A stretch of DNA of 64,000 nucleotides from Elusimicrobiota bacterium (GTDB taxonomy: Bacteria > Elusimicrobiota > Elusimicrobia > UBA1565). Positions within the stretch are counted from its first letter, which is position 1. Each line of letters opens with the position of its first letter. The position numbers were made by a program, and so were the translations under genes. The DNA is taken from the NCBI GenBank assembly GCA_016218495.1, contig JACRDU010000144.1, positions 1 to 64,000 on the forward strand, written 5' to 3'. Below the pieces are notes generated by a model that was given only the letters and a program-made list of their open reading frames with translations, was not told the DNA's origin and ran no database searches. Positions 26,413-35,244 of this stretch are shown here, piece after piece.

Positions 26413-28548
26413 TCAGAACTTGTAGGCCAGCGCCGTCGTGACGGCGTGGCCGCTGCCGGAAAGGAAGGCGTTCCGGTTGTCCTGGTAGTGGTCGAAACTG
26501 TACTGGCCGGAGAGCGTCAGCGCGCTCGTCATGCCGTACTCGGCCCCGAACGAGAGCGAATGCGTGTCGTTGTCGACGGCGCCGTCGTTTGTGGAGCCCA
26601 GCTCGGTGGCCAGCAGGCCGGTGGCCACGTTGCCCTTCGAGCGGCTCAGGGAATAGCTCCCCGAGACCTTGAGCGAGTCGGCCGCCTGCCAATCCGTGGC
26701 CAAGCCCAGCGTCGTCGTGTCGATGATGGAGCGCGACCCGTCGCGCCGCCTGAACACGATGCCGCCGGCCGGCGTCGCCGCGTAGCGGCGCCGGTTGCTC
26801 GTGATGTAGGCGTACTGGAAGTCGTTCTGCATCCAGTCGGCGCTCAAGGACGAATTGACCTTCGGCGTGCAGGCCACGCTCATGGACGCCCCCGCCGAGT
26901 TGAGGACGTTGCGGGTCGTCTGCGGGGTCTGCGAGCCGTCCGCCCCGGTGGGGGTGTTCGCGTTCGTGAACGAAAGCGAGTCGTTCCTCTTGTCCTTGAG
27001 GGCGTAGTAGGCGGCGAACACCGTCCCGCCGTCGGTCATGTAGCTCGCGTCCGCCTTGAGGTTCACCGACTCCTTGGAATCGAGCGGCGAGCCGAGCTTG
27101 TCCGACCACTGGTAGGAAGGGGTGAGGCGGATGTCCAGGCCTTCCGTCGGGCGCAGGACCCCCTTCACCGACACCTCGTCGGAGACCGACTCCTCGGTGT
27201 AGAGCATGCGCTTGGGCAGGATGCCCGTGCCTCCCGCCGAGTTGTTGTAGGTGAAGCCGCGCTTCTTGTTCTCCCGCTTCCAGCCCGCCCCCAGGCTCGA
27301 CCTGGAACCGGCGGGGCGCAGGGCCGCCGACAGGCCGTACTCCACGGTCTTGAGGTCGTTGAGCCTGAGGTCCAGCTTCTGGTCCGTCGTCGCGGTGAGG
27401 AAGGTCCCGGCAGGGAAGGTCGAGTCGTTTCGGCGGTTGCCGTACTTGATGTAGCCTTCCGTCTCGAGCGCCGGCAGGACGCGCGCCTTCCCGCTCAGGA
27501 AGAGGTTCTTCGAGGCGATCTTCCCTTCCCCATAAGCCCCGGTTATCTGCACGGGGGTGAACGAATCCTGCCCCAGCACCGACATGCCGTAGCCCGCCGC
27601 CCAGGCCGAGTTCTTGAAGGTCCTTGAAAGGCGGAGCGCATGGGTGGTCAGGGTGCTGTCGGGGACGAAATGCACCGGCTTGATGCGGTTCCCCGCCGTC
27701 ATCGTCGCCCCGGCGGCGAGGACCGACGGCCGCGAGGCGGCATAGGCCATGGTGAAGTTCTGGGCGCGGCTGACGAACTTCTCGACGGAGCCGTCATAGG
27801 CGAACTGGAACCAGCCCATGGGGGACGCCGCGAAGCCGATCGACCCCCGGTTCATGGTCTCCTCGATGGGCCTGTTGTAGCCGCGCCAGCGGTGGGACTG
27901 CGGGGCTCCGATGGTGAAGTCGCTGCCGCCCGCGGTCCAGGTCGCGTAGGAGTTGCCCGTCCTGCGGTAGCCGTCGTGCTTCACGGACAAGGACGCCATG
28001 TCGCCCAGCAGGGCCGGCTTCACCTTGACCTCCGCCCCGTAGTTCGTCCGGTCCACCCGGAAGAAGGCGCCGTCGGAATCGTCGTTGAAGGTAGCCACGT
28101 AACCGGAGCCGGTGCCGGTATAGCTGGCGTCGGTCCCGCCGGGGACATTGTTGGGCCTGAGAAGATAATCCACGCCCACGGCCACCGAACGATGATGCCC
28201 GTACATGCCGGAGACGCCGACATAGTCCGAGTCATAGCGGAAGAGGCCGGACTGGTCGCTCAGCCCTTCTCCGCGGCGCTCGAGCAGGAAGGAATGCCCC
28301 GTCAGGCCGGAGTAGGCCAGGGACAGGTCCAGGTCCATGTAGGCGCCCGAGATGTTCTGGCCGAACCAGCTCTTGGCGTAGTCGTAGCGCTGCAGGAAAT
28401 GCGCCCGCTCGGCCTTGCCGCCGCCCGTGTAATCGAACAGCGACAGCTTGGGGGTGAGCGTTCCGCTCAGCCCTTCGACGGCTCCGGCCCCGGTGGGGAC
28501 GAGCATCGAGAATGAAACGAGGAGGCTCAGGAAGGATTTGATTCTCAT
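26413..28548 (-). CDS. MtrB/PioB-like outer-membrane beta-barrel protein
   Basis: A 711-aa exported protein: the signal peptide MRIKSFLSLLVSFSMLVPTGAGA is followed by a long run of alternating amphipathic strands with aromatic girdles and a final barrel strand ending TALAYKF, with terminal Phe as in outer-membrane proteins. Size and strand pattern match MtrB/PioB decaheme-associated porins, whose barrel sheathes a periplasmic decaheme cytochrome so that electrons can cross the outer membrane. The decaheme cytochrome gene lies 31 bp upstream in the same operon, which strongly supports the call. The classical N-terminal CxxC of MtrB is not visible. The start has a good AGAGGA ribosome site, and a terminator follows the gene. 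Confidence 0.8.
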   Translation of the reverse strand: MRIKSFLSLLVSFSMLVPTGAGAVEGLSGTLTPKLSLFDYTGGGKAERAHFLQRYDYAKSWFGQNISGAYMDLDLSLAYSGLTGHSFLLERRGEGLSDQSGLFRYDSDYVGVSGMYGHHRSVAVGVDYLLRPNNVPGGTDASYTGTGSGYVATFNDDSDGAFFRVDRTNYGAEVKVKPALLGDMASLSVKHDGYRRTGNSYATWTAGGSDFTIGAPQSHRWRGYNRPIEETMNRGSIGFAASPMGWFQFAYDGSVEKFVSRAQNFTMAYAASRPSVLAAGATMTAGNRIKPVHFVPDSTLTTHALRLSRTFKNSAWAAGYGMSVLGQDSFTPVQITGAYGEGKIASKNLFLSGKARVLPALETEGYIKYGNRRNDSTFPAGTFLTATTDQKLDLRLNDLKTVEYGLSAALRPAGSRSSLGAGWKRENKKRGFTYNNSAGGTGILPKRMLYTEESVSDEVSVKGVLRPTEGLDIRLTPSYQWSDKLGSPLDSKESVNLKADASYMTDGGTVFAAYYALKDKRNDSLSFTNANTPTGADGSQTPQTTRNVLNSAGASMSVACTPKVNSSLSADWMQNDFQYAYITSNRRRYAATPAGGIVFRRRDGSRSIIDTTTLGLATDWQAADSLKVSGSYSLSRSKGNVATGLLATELGSTNDGAVDNDTHSLSFGAEYGMTSALTLSGQYSFDHYQDNRNAFLSGSGHAVTTALAYKF

Positions 28549-28579
28549 TATGTTTCCTCTAGATTCTATCGGTCGTTGC
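28549..28579 (-). promoter_or_regulatory. Ribosome site and TAGAAT box before the porin gene
   Basis: The 31-bp gap between cytochrome and porin holds TAGAAT (minus strand, 28568-28563), then TCTAGAGGAAACATA leading into the ATG. The AGAGGA Shine-Dalgarno sequence fixes the start at 28548. The TAGAAT word resembles boxes before other genes and might give extra porin mRNA, but the genes otherwise look co-transcribed. Confidence 0.45.
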
Positions 28580-29428
28580 TCAGAAGCGCAGATGCTGGTC
28601 GGAAGCGCTTCCATGGATCGCCCCGTGGCATGCGGTGCAGTTCCTCAGGGCCGCCCCGGTGACCCGGGCGTTCGCCGCGGCGCCGACGGAGTGCCGGATG
28701 TCGGCCAGGGAATGGCACTGCAGGCAGAGCGCGGGCTGGGCCTGGACCAGCAGCTTCCTGTTGGGAGAGCCGTGCGGGTTGTGGCAGCCCATGCAGTCCT
28801 CGGATACCGGGGGATGCTCCAGCGCGTGCGGTCCGCGGATGGCCTGATGGCACTGAGTGCACTTCTCGGTCTTGCCGGCCAGGGAGACCTGCTTGCCGGC
28901 ATGCGGGTCGTGGCAGCCCACGCAGGAGACGGCGCCCTCCTTCACGGGATGGTGCGAGGGCATGGAGAAGCGCGCGAGGACGTCCTTATGGCATGAGGCG
29001 CAGAGCTGTGAGGCTCCGTCCTTGAGCCTGGCGGTTTCGGAGCCCTTCGCGGCCTTCGGCGTATGGTTGCCGTGGCACTGGACGCAGGCGAGGCCGCCCT
29101 TGGCGTGGTCCGAGAACTGCCAGTTCATCCGCCGCGCGTCCTTCACATGGCAGGTTTGGCAGGCGGTCGCGTCCGGCAGGGAGGGTTTGGTGTCGGGTCC
29201 GGGATTGGCCAGGTGCGCGTCGGCCTTCGCGTGACAGCTCAGGCAATCGACCTTCCCGTGCTTGCCCTTAAGGTGGGCGGCGACGGCCGGCTCGTGGCAT
29301 GAGGCGCATGCCGTCCCGACGGCCTCGGCCCGAGCAGGGGGAGCCCCCAGCGCGAACGAGCCCAGAACCGCCAAGGAGGCCCACACGAGCATGCGGCCGC
29401 CTCTTACGGGAGCTTCGCTAGTCTTCAT
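28580..29428 (-). CDS. Periplasmic decaheme c-type cytochrome (DmsE/MtrA type)
   Basis: A 282-aa protein with an N-terminal signal (LVWASLAVLGSFALGAPPARA) and exactly ten CxxCH heme-binding motifs: CASCH, CLSCH, CQTCH, CVQCH, CASCH, CVGCH, CTQCH, CMGCH, CLQCH and CTACH. Extra His residues supply the distal ligands. Length, heme number and spacing match the DmsE/MtrA/PioA family. With the adjacent MtrB/PioB-like barrel it would form a porin-cytochrome conduit across the outer membrane. Direction (export to minerals or uptake) cannot be read; no outer-surface cytochrome gene follows. The ATG at 29428 has an AGAGGGA ribosome site. Confidence 0.92.
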   Translation of the reverse strand: MKTSEAPVRGGRMLVWASLAVLGSFALGAPPARAEAVGTACASCHEPAVAAHLKGKHGKVDCLSCHAKADAHLANPGPDTKPSLPDATACQTCHVKDARRMNWQFSDHAKGGLACVQCHGNHTPKAAKGSETARLKDGASQLCASCHKDVLARFSMPSHHPVKEGAVSCVGCHDPHAGKQVSLAGKTEKCTQCHQAIRGPHALEHPPVSEDCMGCHNPHGSPNRKLLVQAQPALCLQCHSLADIRHSVGAAANARVTGAALRNCTACHGAIHGSASDQHLRF

Positions 29429-29629
29429 CCTGAATCCCTCTTGGTTGCGGAGTCTGATGTCGTGAATTCCTGCTGACGAAATTTCTTGGAAAAATCTCGC
29501 CAACTTAAAGTGGATAAGCAACGCTATTGCCCTCAGACGAGGATTGGGTCTGCGGAATTGAGCGTCCCGTGAGCTTCGCGGGATGGGCCTGGGAATTCCA
29601 CCGTCTATCCTCTCAGCGAGGGGGACCAG
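29429..29629. other. Divergent intergenic region upstream of the cytochrome operon
   Basis: About 200 bp between the decaheme cytochrome and the small secreted protein. The left half is relatively AT-rich (for example AAATTTCTTGGAAAAATCT around 29478-29497), unlike the flanking coding DNA, and presumably holds the cytochrome promoter. I could not assign confident -35/-10 boxes or an operator. Confidence 0.4.
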
Positions 29630-30028
29630 GTGAAAGCGCTGATGCTCAAGATGCTGCTGGCGACGGGGTTCATGGTGGGGGCCCGCGCCGTCGAGCCCGT
29701 CCCCTCCGCCTCCCCCGTCCTCAGGATGCCGCCCGCGGCGGTCGTGAACCCGCAACGGGCCCTTCCTCAGAGGACGGCCGCGCTCCGCCCCCGGCCGGCC
29801 CAGGACTTCCGGGCGCGCGCCCTGGAGCGGACCGTGCGCGATGCCCGGACCGAGCTGCGCCGCCTGCTGGCCGAGTTCGGCGAACCTGAGGATGCAGCGC
29901 TGGAGGATGCCATGGGCCGCCATCCGGAGCTGGCGCGCAAGGTGATGGAGGTCTTCGCCGCGCCCGAAGTCCGGAGCTTCACCCCGCTGCCCGACGGCTC
30001 GCAGGCGATGGACATCAAGCGAATCTGA
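29630..30028 (+). CDS. Small exported protein of unknown function
   Basis: A 132-aa protein starting at GTG 29630. The first ~20 residues (VKALMLKMLLATGFMVGARA) look like a Sec signal, followed by a Pro/Arg-rich linker and a helical part (RARALERTVRDARTELRRLLAEFG) ending with VRSFTPLPDGSQAMDIKRI. An ATG at 29642 would shorten the signal. No family recognised. It lies 12 bp upstream of the OHCU-decarboxylase-like gene and may be co-transcribed. The frame and composition look coding, but function is open. Confidence 0.55.
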   Translation: MKALMLKMLLATGFMVGARAVEPVPSASPVLRMPPAAVVNPQRALPQRTAALRPRPAQDFRARALERTVRDARTELRRLLAEFGEPEDAALEDAMGRHPELARKVMEVFAAPEVRSFTPLPDGSQAMDIKRI

Positions 30029-30040
30029 TACCATGGGCGC

Positions 30041-30496
30041 ATGACGCTGACCGAGCTCAACGCCCTGAGCATCATCGAGTCGCGCGCGCGCTTCGAGCTC
30101 TGCTGCGGCGCCCAGCGTTGGATAGACGGGATGCTCATGCGCCGGCCGTTCACGGACGAGGCCGACCTCCTCGCGGCGGGACAGGACATCTGGCGGGTCC
30201 TCGACCCCAAGGACTGGCGCGAGGCCATCGGACACCACCCGCACGTCGCGCAGGCCGCCCTGCTCGGGGCGCGCTGGCCGGGCGTCGCGGCGGGCGGCCT
30301 GGCGCGCCTGCAGGGGCTCTCGGACGACTATTTCGCGCGCTTCGGCTTCGCCTTCCTGCTCGCCGACCCGCAGGCCGACCCCGTCGGCGCCCTCGAGTCC
30401 AGGCTGGCCAACGACGCGGAGAAGGAACTGCGCGTCGCCGCCGACGAGCTCTCCAAGATGACGGCCGCCAAGCTGGCCGATATCCTCAAGGCGTAG
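30041..30496 (+). CDS. OHCU decarboxylase-like protein (UraD family)
   Basis: A 151-aa all-helical protein resembling 2-oxo-4-hydroxy-4-carboxy-5-ureidoimidazoline decarboxylase, the last step of urate to allantoin conversion. Matching features: FELCCGAQRWIDGM near residues 18-31, RRPFTDEADLLAAGQDIW, DWREAIGHHPHV (UraD normally has HPRIG here), and a late FGFAFLLADPQADP followed by an ALESRLANDAEKELRVAADEL helix. The catalytic-loop His is retained, but the Arg-Ile-Gly is not, so activity on OHCU is uncertain. No other urate genes are nearby. It converges with the giant secreted protein and overlaps it by 11 bp. Confidence 0.62.
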   Translation: MTLTELNALSIIESRARFELCCGAQRWIDGMLMRRPFTDEADLLAAGQDIWRVLDPKDWREAIGHHPHVAQAALLGARWPGVAAGGLARLQGLSDDYFARFGFAFLLADPQADPVGALESRLANDAEKELRVAADELSKMTAAKLADILKA

Positions 30497-33400
30497 GCGC
30501 GCCCGGTCCGAGCGGCAGAGAATCCAGGTAGAGGGGGCTGGTCCTGCTGCCGGAGTACCTCGCCAGCGGATGCTCGCTGAGATTGATGAGGGCTTGGCTC
30601 TGGGCGGGGTCCAGTACAAAGACGCTGCCGTCCCTCGCTTTATAGAAGGCCCAAGCGTGGCCCTCTCCCGAGCCTAGGAAGACCTGCCCCTCCAGCCGTC
30701 CGGACTCGATGAGCTTTTCGAGCGTGGCCCCGATCGAGAGCGCATAGTGGCGGCAGGACGCGCTCCCGCAGCCTTCGATGATGTCCCCGACGCGCTGGGT
30801 TTTGCCGTCGCGGCTCAGCTTCGATTCCACGGGGTCTTTCATGTACGGAATCTCCCGATGCAGGCCCATGACCTTCCCGAGGACATCGGCTTCGGACGCT
30901 CCGTCGGGGAGAGCCTTTACCTTCTCGACCATCTTCTTCAGGAACGGGTCTGAATCGAGCACCAGGCTCGTCTCCGAGCCCGCCCCCGAGCGGTTCCCCG
31001 TCATATGGCCTCCGGAGAAGCGATGGCCTCCGGGCCCGGTGACATGGCCTATGTTGTGTTCGCCCGGCGCCGTCCCCAGGACGGATTCGGCGCCGGAAAG
31101 GAAGACCCCCCCTCTCGACTTGTGAGCCCCCCTTTCGAACGGCCAGACTTCGAAGCCCGCCTCGGTGAGGTGCACCTCCGCTGAGGAGGCGCCGCCGTCG
31201 GTCGCCGATTCGATGAAGAGAGGCTTGCCCTTGGCCAGGACCAGGGGCTCGCCTCCCGAGGAGGGCTTCAGGACGATGTTCCCCGCGCCATCGCGCGACA
31301 CGGCGTAGGTGGCCTGTCCGACATCGAGGCGCACGGTCTGTCCGGCGGGGAGGCTGATCACGGCGGGCGCATTGCCTTCGATGTGTCGCCGCGTCTCGGG
31401 ACCACCCATCCCCGAGACGTTCTGCGACAGGCTGGCAAGCCGTTCCAGACGGTTTTCCAGGATCCCCTGTGCCCTGACATCGCCGTCCGGCACGGACGCC
31501 GCTCGGCCCAACTCCTCGCGCGTGGAGGCGATGGCATGCTCCCGCTCGGATTTCACCGGAGCGTCCGGGATCTCCTCCCTGAGGCGCGCCAGACGCGCGT
31601 CCACCGGGTCGGGGTTACGGCCGGGGGCGGGAGGCTCCGCCTCCTTGCCCCGCGCCGCACGTCCTTTGCGTGAGGCCCACAGGCCCTGCACGAGGCCGGT
31701 CAGACCTAGGCCGCTCCGCAGGGCTTGGTGCAGAGGTGCCTCCACGAGTTCGGGCTTGCCCGACAAGAGGGCTCCGATAGCTCCCTGGGCGCCGTCGACG
31801 AACTGGGCCGTTGGGGCGGCTGAGAATGCGGCCAACTCCACTCCGTTGACGACCCTGAGCCGGCCGGCCACGGCTTCGGTCTGTCCCAGCGGGGCGTAGA
31901 GCTTTCCGCCGACCGCCAAGGTCTTCACGGGTTCGGTCAGGGCGCCGGCCAGCCGGCCCTCGACATAGCTCTGGCTGAAGAGGAGCGCCCCGCCGAGGCC
32001 GTAGCCCGCCACGACTCCGAGAGGGTCTCCGTTCCGATAGGCCTGCGCGCCCTCCGCCATCAGCTCGGAGGAGTGGTTCACATAGCCGAACGCGCCGGCC
32101 GCGTAGGCGGCCCGTTGGCTTTCCGATATCGGCTGCATCCGGGCCATGAAAGCCGCCGGGCCGAGCTCCCGCTCCGCCCTCTTCATTATCTCCCGGTCTA
32201 TATGGTCCCGCAGGAGCTTCCCCTGCTCCGGGGTGAGGTCGCGCACCCGGCTCTGAAAGAAGCCCAGCCGTCCATCCGGGGTTCCCAAATCCGAATTCCC
32301 TGATGCTTGGTTGAGCGGGACTTGGCCGATGCTGTAGTCGGCCCTTATCCGGTTCAAGACGAAATATTCCTCGCTGGTCAGGCCCACGCCGTGGGCGGCT
32401 CCGACGATAACCCGGTCCCCCATTCCGACGACGGAACCGTAGATGCTGGAGGGGATGAAGGATATGGCTCCGGCAGCCGGGGCGACCGCTTCGAGCCCCC
32501 AGTTGAGGTTGCGCTTGAACCAACCGGGGCTCATGTCCTTTACCCCGGTGTCGGAGCCGGGGACGGGCTTCCATGAGCCGTCGCCTTGCTTTGCCCAGCG
32601 TTCCTTCGCCCGGTAGACTCCGATGCCGGCCGCAGCATGTTCCTCGTCCGGGATTTCCACCGCCATGCGTGAAAATCCGCCGCTGTAGTGCAGTATCCGG
32701 GTCTTGCCGTCCGGGGAGACCTGGAAGGCGCGGGCCTCGCCCGGGTCGAGGGCTTCCACGAAGTAGAGCGTCCTCTCAGGCCTCTCTTGCCGGCCATCCG
32801 AGCCTTCCGGCTCGGACAGCGCGAACTGCAGCCGAAAGCGCTTCTCCCTCGCGTCATAGACGATACCGCCGGAGGTGACCGACGCCGCGCCGTCGCCCAA
32901 GGGTAGGTTCCGCACCGTCTGCTGGAAAGCCTTACGGTCGCGCTCGGAGACCGCCCAGTCCGGCACGGCGCCCAGGTCGAAGACCCCCTCTTTGACGGCC
33001 TTCAAGGCCGCCGGGTTTAGGACGATGTCCCGGCCGTTGACCTGGACGCCCAGGCCGGGGACGGCGTCATATCGCGTCGTCACGCCGCCTTTGCGGTCAA
33101 ACCATGCGCTGAGTTCCGGACGGCCTTCCGCGTCCTTTCGGTAGCAACGCAAGGAGCCGTCGTGTTCCAGCCGGGGCTCGGTGCCGGGAGGCAGGGTGAA
33201 CTTCACTTCGTGGTAGGTCCCCGTCAGCCCGCCGGCGACCGGGTCGGGGGCCCAATGCGCCAGGACTTTCTTAGCCGAGTCCGTCTGCGTGAAGGCGCCG
33301 GAGACCGCGTCGTATGAAGTCGCGGAGAAGACGTCCAGGTGGACGAAGGACCCGGTCCGGGCGTCGCTCATGAACCTGTCGCCGTTCGGAGTCATGACGA

Positions 33401-35193
33401 GGACGGAGCCATCCGGAGCGTCGATTCGGAAAGTGCCGTCGGCCATCTGTTTGAGCGGGCCGCCGGGGCGCCCGTCCTCGCCCAAGAAGCGCGCCGGGTC
33501 TAGTGGGAGCGTGCCGGTGAGCCCTCGGCGCGCCATGCCGAGCAGGCGCTCCGGGGCGATGTCGAAGAGGGCGGACATCGCCGCCCCACCGAGGACGGAA
33601 TGGACCGGCTGCTTCTCCTTAATCAGGGACAACGTGCTGAGGGGATTGGAGGCGGCCATCCTGTTACGAAAGGGGTCTTCTATGAGCTCGGTGAGGGCCG
33701 CGACGGCGGCGTCGGCCCCGGCGGCGTCGGCCTTGACGCGGCGGGCGAGCAGGGCCGCGTCGACGCGGAATCGCCCCGCATCGAGGCGGTCCGTCTTCCA
33801 ATTGGGAATCGAACGGGTGAGGCTCCGGATTTCCTTGACGAGTTCTTCGGTGGTCCGCCCGTCGGTGGCCAGCAGGGACTCCGGAACGGGAGCGTTCAGA
33901 GCGGCTTGGTTGAGCGCCTCTATGGCCTTGAATGCCGCCTGGCGGACGCTTGCGGGAATGTCGGGCCCGCGAGAGAGTGCGACCGTGCGCAGGGCGTCGA
34001 GGCTGGCGAACCCGTGCAATCCGAGCATCCCCAGCGTCTGGGCGGCCTTCTCTCTGGTTGCCGGGTCCCTTTTGGGGTCGAGGAACGCATCGCGGAGGGC
34101 CTTCGCGGCTTCGCGGTAGTCGAGTCCGGGGGAGGACTTCGCTAGCTTGGCGATGCCGGCGACGGCCTGTGAGCATGCCTCGGGGGAAGCGTCCTTGTCG
34201 CGCAGGGCCGCGACTCCGCGGGAGAGCGAGGCGTCCCGAGCCGCCTGACGGAGGGAGTCCGTCAGAATTCCCGAGGCGGCGGAGACCCCGGGGGCGGAGC
34301 GCAACAGCCCAGCGAACGCGCCGAAGGCGGGGAAGACCGCCTCCGCCAGCGGCGCGGCGAACGCTCCAGGAGGGCGCACTGTCGACGGAGGGCTGGGGGG
34401 GGGCGTCGGCGAAGGCGGTGAAGTCTTGGAGCGGAGCGACGCGCTCTTGGCGGAATCCGGGCGGGGCGGGGTGCGCTGCCGTGCGCTGCCGCGAAAGGAC
34501 GGCGTTGAGCGCGGGCGCATCCCCGTTGTTCGGATGCGAATTGTCCGCCGCCACGGCCATCCCCATCCCGCTCATCACGCGGGCCGCCGCGTTCGCCGAT
34601 TGCGAGGCGGCTCCGGTCAGGGCGCCCTTGGGTTTGCCGGGTTTCGCGCCGGGTCGCGTCGTGCCGCTGCGCCTGGCTGGGCCGCGGTCGGCTGGGTCGT
34701 CGAGCTGGCGGAGCAGTTCGAGCATCCGCGGGTCGTCCTTCAACAGCCCGAGCGGACCGGCGTCGGGGTCGGCGTTCGGGTTCGCCTGGAGCTGGGCGTC
34801 GTAAGCCCGCTTGAACTCGCCTAGGAACTCCCTATCCTCGGGCCCGAGTGTTCCCTTTTTCGCCAGCGCCTCGAAGCGCCTTTGGAGGGCCAGGGCGCCG
34901 GAAAGTCCGGTCCCAGAAAGTACCTCGGCCAGATGTCGGCGCAGGGCCTCGGGGTCCCGGCCGGCAAGACTCAACGCCTCATCGGCCCCGTCCGGAAGCG
35001 CCGACGCCGAGCCTGGTTGGGGATCGGTCGGCGAGTCTGCGGGTGTTCGCGCAGGCTTGTCGGGGACCTCCGCGGCGGCGGCCGGCTTCGAGAGTAGCGG
35101 CCAGGAGGCGGCCAGGAGCAGAGCAAAAACCCCTCTGAAGCATCTCCTCAAGGAGTGCCGGAAGGGGCCGAGTTCTAGGACCCGGGTATTCAT
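30486..35193 (-). CDS. Giant secreted protein with transglutaminase-like C-terminal domain, interrupted by a frameshift
   Basis: Reading from ATG 35193, the first frame carries a signal peptide (FALLLAASWPLLSKPAAAA) and a helical region, and stays open to 33664. The family-like sequence, however, moves to the -1/+2 frame near 34400 and continues to 30486, giving about 1,570 aa in all. The switch lies at a run of nine C (coding strand). Past it come helical HEAT-like repeats (DYREAAKALRDAFLDP, QTLGMLGLHGFASLDALR), a long beta-rich middle, and a C-terminal cysteine-hydrolase-like domain: EGCGSASCRHYALSIGATLE, GEGHAWAFYKARDGS and FVLDPAQ, giving Cys, His and Asp in the transglutaminase-like order. 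Without frameshift correction a 509-aa product would result. Function unknown; possibly a large envelope-modifying or effector protein. Confidence 0.65.
34395..34403 (-). repeat. Homopolymeric C9 tract at the frameshift point
   Basis: Nine consecutive G on the + strand, that is C9 in the coding strand. Upstream coding sequence is in one frame and downstream coding sequence in another, so the tract is the likely site of the indel. Such tracts are typical of phase variation but also of homopolymer sequencing errors. Confidence 0.8.
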
Positions 35194-35244
35194 GGGAACG
35201 ACTCGTCGGAAGTCTCTAGAATTTAACCGGGAGGCGGGACGGAG

